Origin: Liquidambar formosana
Taxonomy: Eukaryota > Streptophyta > Magnoliopsida > Saxifragales > Altingiaceae
Assembly (NCBI GenBank): GCA_039720395.1
Contig: CM077831.1
Span: 31,721,695 to 31,785,694 of the forward strand
Direction of reading: 5' to 3'
DNA: 64,000 nt
Part shown: piece by piece, positions 57,334 through 64,000 of the stretch
Position numbering within the stretch: position 1 is the stretch's first letter
Layout: the number at the start of each line of letters is the position of its first letter
Position numbers and translations under genes: made by a program
Notes under the pieces: generated by a model
The model's database searches: none
What the model saw: only the letters and a program-made list of their open reading frames with translations
What the model was told of the DNA's origin: nothing

Positions 57334-58285
57334 TTGATATTGACCGACTTTTTCTGGCCCATCACTCGTCTAGAACCCACCATTTAGAGCCCATTTAATT
57401 ATCCAAATAGAAATTAAGCAGTTATAATATATTTTTCATATCACTGAAGACACAAATCAATGATATTGGATGAAACTACTTAAAAAGGTTTAAAGTCATC
57501 ACTATACTTGATGTTATGTGATCAATTTTTAGAAACTCATAAAATACCCTCTCTTTTTTTCTTTTTTCTCGAATTTCCACACTTGTCTGTTATGAAAGCT
57601 AACATTTTTCTTAAAATTTTCAATTCAACATAAAATATTTATACTTTCAATATTATGTAATAGATTCCATGAAATTATTTAATTTCCATTTGGATGACAG
57701 CCCCTAGAAGGATCTAATTGAAGATCCTACGACATCAGCATCAAAAGACAATCTTGTCCCCCATCAAATAAGTCTCAATGAATTAGTAGTCGAACCGAGT
57801 TCGAAATTAATCCAACAAATTTATTTACCACCCATCTAATAGGTCTCAATCAAGTCGACTGAGCTCGAAATTAATCCAACTAATTTATTTACCACCTGAT
57901 TCACATTTTTGTCAGACTCACACCAACAATTTTTATTGTTTATTTAATATTCAAAATTGTGTATTTTATATCAGGATGTTCCAAGATACTCACATCCTCA
58001 ACTCATTTAATCTCCCCGACCCACATGCACTAAAAGACACAATTCATGAGGAAGAGTAGTTAGAAATGAATCCAAGACCTCTTGTCACACTGCTTTAACA
58101 TGAACCTAGCAGATCATTAAATCATTAATAAGCAGTTACAATTCGAGCATGCATTGTACATAAAGAATCTAGAGCAAGGCCATGTCGAATCCAAACTTGT
58201 GAAACAAGGCCGCAGATTCTAAAACAGCAGGAGGCACATATATTCAAGATTCATGTAAAGATGAAAAAGGAAAAAGGCTTGTGGT
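57334..58285. other. Intergenic region
   Basis: AT-rich sequence with a short diverged direct repeat (AATAGGTCTCAATCAAGTCG resembling AATAAGTCTCAATGAATTAG; also GAAATTAATCCAAC twice near 57,803 and 57,862). No gene seen. Confidence 0.5.
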
Positions 58286-59034
58286 TAGGGCTGGGAACTT
58301 ATGGCCAAACCCGTCCAAGTTAAATGGGTACAGATGAGTGATTTTATTAATTAGGTTGTAAATAGGTGCTCATAATAACCCAACGGTCTAACCAGGTTGG
58401 TATAAAAAAAAATTGGGTGCGAATGAAACTGATAGGGAGCGGCTATTGCAACCCCCAAACATATCAGTATTCTGTCACAATCTCTCTTTCCTTTTTCGAA
58501 CTCTTCGTTTTTTTTTTTTTTTCTTCTTTTTTTCCCATCTGCTCTGTCTGGAAGCAACCATGGCCGCCGTCCGCCATCACCGTTCTCCCCCTTTTGATCT
58601 CCTTATCCTCGCCGGCAACCCATCAACATAAACCCATTAATTGAAGCTGCTGTAACCTCCTTTTTTTTCCCCAGAAGAAAAAAAAGCTCCGAATTTGATT
58701 AGGAATGGAGGGTACTGACCCTTCGCCGGATCTGAAGCTCGTCGCCGGAAAAGATAGAGAGAGAGAGAGACGTACCTGCTGAAGTCAGGTCAATTCGCTG
58801 GCGAGAAAGGGGGTGGTGGATCTAAATCAGACCTGAGGAAAAAACATGGAGAAGATGATATCTACATCACAGTGGTGCCTTCTTCAATCCAGGGAGAAGA
58901 TGAAATTTGTTTTTTTTTTTTTGGGGGGGGGGGGGGTTAAGGTCAGGTCACCTTCTCCAAATATAAGTGGCTGTCGTCGGCGTTTCAACCCAAAAAAATT
59001 AGTTCGCTTCCTTCTTCTCTTTCCCAGCCCTCGG

Positions 59035-59074
<40 letters not shown>

Positions 59075-59308
59075 AAGGAAGAAGAAGAAGAAGGGGGGAA
59101 GAAGAGGGGTGCGGACGTATGCGGGAGGTGTGCGGGTTGGGTTGGGTTGCTGGTTGCAACAAATGGGTGAGTTTGGGTTTTGCATAAATGGGTTCTTCAT
59201 GTAAATGGGTTGGTTTGGGTTGGAATTTGGGTGATATTCTAATTAAACCCATTTTGTTTAATTTAAACCCGCCCAAGCCCATCCAAACCCACTCAATTGC
59301 CAGCCCTA
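58286..59308. mobile_element. ~1-kb hAT-like element enclosing a second truncated element
   Basis: Ends TAGGGCTGG / CCAGCCCTA, flanked by CTTGTGGT (58278-58285) and ATTGTGGT (59309-59316), 7 of 8 matching. Subterminal AACCCGTCCAAG and AGCCCATCCAAACCC motifs fit the common plant GGGTTTGGGCGGG hAT group. Inside, from 58,435, lies the left end of a family-A-type element (GGGAGCGGCTATTGCAACCC) like that at 44,616; its right end is missing. A ~36-nt poly-A run lies at about 59,035-59,070. Confidence 0.75.
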
Positions 59309-59540
59309 ATTGTGGTACGTTAAAAGAAGTTAACAAGAACTGCATTATGGAAACAGTTCCAATAATTAAAAATATAAATTTTGAAAGAAACAGTAGGACG
59401 ATAATTCTGCCCCTTTCAACATAAAGATATCTGACAAACTACCATGTCACTATTCACAAAGTTAAAAGCATGGAGAGACTGTACAAGGGATGATGAAATT
59501 CAAGGTTCCTGCCTTACAGAGTACTTAGCAGAGGAAGTAA

Positions 59541-62500
59541 TCACTTCCTACCCAACCTCACCAAATGCTGCTGATGTTTTTCTGCAGCTGCCTTGTCCGC
59601 TGCTTCACGCTTCAGTGCCCTCTTTGCCCGTCGCCCCGTTGTAGCTTTCACAGCCTCCTTGTTAGGATGATGATTACGAGATGAGCCAGCTCCCATGTCC
59701 TGGGCATTTGGTCGATAGACTGGCCTTGCTTCTTGGTGTCCTGATCTAACATATCCATTATTCCCCCATCTCCGGTTACCAATGCGAAGACTCGACGAAC
59801 TGTTGAAGTAGTCTTCATCTAAATCATCTAATCCGTCACCCTCATCCTCGTACGAATAAAAATCTTCTGGTTCATCATACACTTCTTGTTGATCCTCCAC
59901 AACTAAAGGCTGAAACCACGTAGCTCTAAGGAGAAGGCACACACTTTCCTCAAACATGTAATCGTGAATGCTGTCAAAGGAAGACACAAACAGGGCTGTA
60001 AGGAGTATTACTTACTTCTGGCACTGTAATGAGACTCCAAGAAATAAGGTCTGCCGTATTAAAAATTGTATCAAATTTTCATTCAGCATATGATATATGG
60101 TCAAATTTCATCTGCTAATTGTAAAATGATGTTGGTGTTGTTCATACAGAAGAGGCGAATAGAGGAAGGAAAATACTGCTGTACCTGCCATCAAGTGAGC
60201 GATGAACATTGAGGAATTCAACCGGATGTTTACATTGAGGGCATGTCGGTTTCTGATTGTACGAAGCCCAATGAAGGATGCACGTCACACTGCACAGAAC
60301 AAATAATGACAAAATAAAACCAATTAATACTAAAGTAGTGTCATTTCTTATTGAAAAAAAAAAAAACATAACAAAATCATATTTCATGCTTCCATATTAT
60401 TTTGTTCTTCATATTGCAGGACAGAAAAAGAAAAACCATTTCATTTACTTTACACACCCTTGTTTACATATATAAGCAGGGAAACCAATAACATGACTCT
60501 ACAAATACATAGCCACAATTGAATTATTTCAAGCTCCACAACAAATCTGTCAAAGCGATGCTACAATAACTTACCTCCCTAGGGAAGCATGGTAGAGTTA
60601 ACTATTAACCTCTACTACGAGTCTACAACCTATCACATCAAGCATACCACCATGTACAAATTTCCGTGAAAATCAACAAAAAGTTTCTGCTGATCTGGTC
60701 TACACATTTAGATGTTTATAGTTTAGAAACCAAAGAGAAAGAGAATACAAATAGGGGGCAAACCACCCCTGATCCCAATTAAATATTTTCAAATATATAA
60801 GAATAATTTGTGAAGAGACACAATTACTTTCCATAAGAGGTGACTTAACAGCAAGCTAGCAGACGCCACCAGCTAAATACCAACTAGACTTCATAGTTGA
60901 TAGTTCAGACAATGAGGCCCATCCACTTAAACCAATGGCTGGGGCACAAACTGCAATTTCAATATGTCGCCACCGTGGCAGCTACAACAATACAAATGAA
61001 AGGAATATCATGTGTATTTCCAACCCTATTGGATCTGTTTGTTTACTAAAAACCAGTTCATTGCCAAAAACCCATGTTTCAGTCTGTTACATCATAAATA
61101 AACTGATCCGAAGTTCTACATAATGTCTACTAAAGCTTGTATTGAGCCAAATTTTAAAATTATGGCATGTACCTGTGTTAATTTGGATGAAAATTTAAGA
61201 TATATGCATATGAATATTGTGGAAGTTATTTCCACTACTTTAATTCTGTTTATAAAAAAGCACATGGCCACTGTTGTATTATGTCTTTCTTCCACAAAAT
61301 GATTTTCATTGCAACAAACAGGTATGGATATAGTACGCATGGTATTAAATTTCATTTTGGAGAGCTATTTTGGAAAACATTTTTTAAATGCAATGGACAC
61401 AGTGTAGAAATTAAGAAACACATGAAAACATAAAGTAAAGATAAACCTAATTAGTTCATTTAGTAATCCGATTAAAAGCACGACATGCATAAATTTTAGG
61501 CAATTGGCAAATCTAACAACGGTGCCCACATCAAAATGAAACACCTGCCTACCACTGGACAGATAATTGGTTTCAAGTTTTTGCAAAAAATCGAACACTG
61601 AACTAACATGAGTAGACCGAAAAGTGAATCGCTAGATTTCACTCAATACCTCCCTCACAAACATCCTGATTTCTAAAAGACTGATTTTCCTAGCTTAATA
61701 CGTAGGCCAAACCACTTCAAATTTAATTAAGTTGGTTTAATATACGTAATGTAAATTTTTATACATGGCGGTTCTATACTCCTGAAATGTAATCATTTAG
61801 TGGTGTTTCCTCATGAACAATAGCTCATTTGTCATAGCGCACTTAAGCGGGCAAAAGTAACATAATAAACAAGGCATCAATATCAAACCATACCTCAGAA
61901 TGGTAATGGTAATGGTAACAAGATCAAGAATTATTAGACAAACCAGTAAGCATGCTCGCAACCTTTTACAAGAGCAGTTTCCTGAAGCACTATCTTGTCC
62001 AAGCAAATCGCGCAAACCCCGTGATTCTCACACTCCATTTGAAGACTTTCTTTCCTACTCTGTAATACAAATAACGGTCTATGAACACAATCACTTGCAT
62101 CAGACGATGCGAACAGATCCAAATCAAATCAAAGAAAACATTATGCTCCGTTTGGTTGCCAAGAAAATGTAGGAAACGATAAATAAAAAAAAAAAAGAAA
62201 TTTCATTTTCTTTCCAGGAACTGAGACAACATGTAAACTATAAAGACTCAAAATTATCTTTTATTTTCTTCTCATCCGCTGTCTCGGGGGCAAATAAAAA
62301 CTGATCGAAACAAATACAGTTTGGTTGCCCAGAAAACGTAGGAAACTAAAAGAAAAGAAAAGAAAAGAAAATCCCCACCCAACCGAAACTAATATAACTA
62401 TTTGGCTTAGTTTAGGGTGAGACTTACCACTTTCTTGGGTGTAAACTAAAACAACATAAAACAAACGATCCCAAAATTTTATTTTCTTGCCCTTTTTTTC

Positions 62501-62712
62501 TCAGAAACCAAACAAGGGTAAATCAAAAAGGATTTGTTTTTTTTTTTCTCTCCTCTGTCGCATAGGTCAACGAGATCTGGTTCCTAACAATTGTAATCGA
62601 GAAAAAAAAAAAAAAAAAGAAATGAATTGAAAAATGAAAGAAGAAGAAGTACCTGATCTTGAATTGTTAGATTGGTTAGCTGTTCACCGTCGATGTTGAC
62701 AACTGCAGTCAT
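59541..62712 (-). CDS. RING-finger (C3HC4) protein, probable E3 ubiquitin ligase, four exons
   Basis: RING proteins recruit ubiquitin-conjugating enzymes to substrates. Exons 5' to 3': 62712-62653 (MTAVVNIDGEQLTNLTIQDQ), 62059-61944, 60289-60185 and 59970-59541, all with GT-AG introns. Together they give 711 nt (236 residues) with no lesion. The RING lies at residues 36-78: C36-x2-C39, C54-x-H56-x2-C59-x2-C62 (GCEHAYCVTC), then C75-x2-C78 (CPQC), the C3HC4 pattern. After it come LNVHRSLDGS and IHDYMFEESVCLLLRATWF, a plant-conserved block. An acidic Tyr/Glu/Asp region and a basic Lys/Arg/Ala-rich C-terminus (GRRAKRALKREAADKAAAEK) follow. No membrane segment is visible, so it is probably soluble. 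The substrate is unknown. Confidence is high because two junctions split the RING Cys and Ser codons exactly. Confidence 0.9.
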
Positions 62713-62729
62713 GGTGATGTTAGGGCACG

Positions 62730-62731
<2 letters not shown>

Positions 62732-62762
<31 letters not shown>
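62732..62762. repeat. (TA)n microsatellite just upstream of the RING gene start
   Basis: A TA run about 20-50 bases upstream of the ATG at 62712 on the minus strand. It may serve as a TATA-like promoter element or lie in the leader; a (GA)n tract follows at 62,820-62,836. Confidence 0.85.
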
Positions 62763-62766
<4 letters not shown>

Positions 62767-62949
62767 GGAGAGTATAACGCAGGAGAACCAAGAGGTTCTC
62801 CAACTAAATAGAAGTGCTTAGAGAGAGAGAGAGAGAGTAGATGCTGGGGAATAATTCTGAGATTCCAACGAGGGGGAGAAGAGAACCTCCCTTTATGGGA
62901 GCGAGGAGACGGGGATGTGGACGATTTGAGGCGGTAATTCAAAAGCGTT

Positions 62950-64000
62950 TATATAAGTGTGTATATATATTTTTTATTTTTTATTTTTGACCTTTTTCTG
63001 GTGGCTGTAGAGTGACATGTAGGTAGCGTGGTGGTAATAATTTTAAAAATAAAATGACAAATTGTTCTTGGTAAAAAAATAAAATAAAAATTACAATTTT
63101 TCTTCTTTTCAAATATACTCGTCAGTTCCTATCAAAAATAAAATAAAATACTTGCTAATCGAGCAGCAGTTATGTGCATGTCTTCTCTCACATGGAGTGA
63201 GATTCACGTGTACAGATTTCATCTTTTATGTAAGAAAAATTTTATAAATTTATCATCTACTTTACATTAATTATCATTTAAAGAATTACTCATCTTTATT
63301 TTTTTATTTTTGTTAAACATGGGTTTTTCAGGCCTTCTCTCATTAAATTCATCATACAGACAAATTCCACGTGATTTATGGTCTACCTAAAGACCTCTAA
63401 ATCTGATAATAAAAAGACGAATTTGGGTATAGGACCTATAGTTTTTAAATTGTGATTTTTTGACATATGCACTATTTCACGAAATATACTATCCTCGAAT
63501 TAAATAATAATAAATAAACAATACTTTTTCTTTCAAACCCTATTTCAATAAATTTCATTTTTCGGGACAATTGTTTCCACGCTATATGTTATATTGATGG
63601 GTCTTGATCGGGTAAAATTATACTTATATAACTTACATCAATACCATGAATCGAGAGTTGTACTCTGTGCATTAATCTTACGTACCATGTAACTAGGGAT
63701 CTAAACAAAACAGGTTTTTTGGGGGTCCCACCTCGTCCTGCTTCTAGTGGGAAAGGTTTGGATTACTATTTAATGGGGTAGGGGTGGGTTTATGATTTTT
63801 TTAAGAACCTGTTAAGATTTGGGGTGGAGTTGGGATTTTCATTAAAAATCCATCCCGAACCCACCCCTGATTGTCTACTCACTGTTACTATTATATCTCT
63901 ATTAATACATAATAATATACTCATACCATTTATAATATATAAAGGCTTTTAATTTGTTAGGATATATTTTGCTTTTGTTATGATTCTGTTTCTTTTTCTT
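62950..64000. other. Intergenic end of window with transposon ends
   Basis: AT-rich, no gene seen. At 63,610-63,690 is a relative of the 4.76-kb palindromic MITE (TATAACTTACATCAATACCA ... GTTGTACTCTGTGCATTAAT). From about 63,692 a TAGGGATCTAAACAAAACAG end with GGGGTGGGTTT / AACCCACCCC motifs looks like the left side of another hAT-type element, possibly cut by the window edge. Confidence 0.4.

Noticed and set aside
58846..59345. Overlapping 113- and 153-residue frames
   Set aside because: They lie across the poly-A tract and terminal repeats of a hAT-like element and are low-complexity.
1..64000. CRISPR array, operon, phage or other prokaryote-type system
   Set aside because: All genes are plant nuclear genes with spliceosomal introns; the direct repeats found are microsatellites, tandem duplications or transposon arms and not regularly spaced repeat-spacer units.

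Overview
This is nuclear DNA from a flowering plant, most likely a eudicot. It is AT-rich, its genes have GT-AG introns, and it carries plant gene families (SMG7, non-specific phospholipase C, hydroxyproline O-arabinosyltransferase, AHL, ABCG half-transporter). Long intergenic stretches are packed with microsatellites and small non-autonomous transposons. I cannot name the species from the sequence alone.

Layout: (1) 1-3.1 kb: the 3' part of an SMG7 nonsense-mediated-decay gene (+), whose 3' UTR appears to contain two introns. (2) 3.1-9.5 kb: intergenic, with a MULE-type fold-back element, several MITEs, a SINE-like relic and a 78-bp tandem duplication. (3) 9.5-15.2 kb: a four-exon phospholipase C gene (+) with two single-base frameshifts. 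(4) 16.4-21.2 kb: an eight-exon HPAT gene (-) whose reading frame is broken in exons 5 and 7, with an Au-type SINE in an intron. (5) 25.9-26.8 kb: an intact intronless AHL gene (+). (6) 34.7-34.9 kb: a probable small basic/proline-rich protein gene (-). (7) 35.7-41.4 kb: a repeat cluster with a Copia-like solo LTR, two related hAT elements in opposite orientation and another hAT element with a perfect target-site duplication. (8) 41.9-43.8 kb: an intact intronless ABCG half-transporter (+) with a duplicated start-codon region. (9) 44.6-45.5 kb: a roughly 0.9-kb hAT-like element. (10) 51.9-53.2 kb: an intact intronless C2-domain gene (-). (11) 56.2-59.3 kb: two full hAT-like MITEs, one inserted in a local tandem duplication whose other copy shows the empty site, then a nested hAT composite. 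(12) 59.5-62.7 kb: an intact four-exon RING-finger gene (-).

The genes are unrelated single-copy plant genes and do not form a pathway cluster. No CRISPR, operon, phage-like or otherwise novel multi-gene system is visible. The most informative signals are the mobile-element structures with recoverable target-site duplications, the SMG7 3' UTR introns, the out-of-frame duplicated start of the ABCG gene, and the restriction of all frame lesions to two adjacent genes between 9.8 and 17.6 kb. Exon boundaries were assigned by eye from splice consensus, frame continuity and remembered family sequences, without alignment software.
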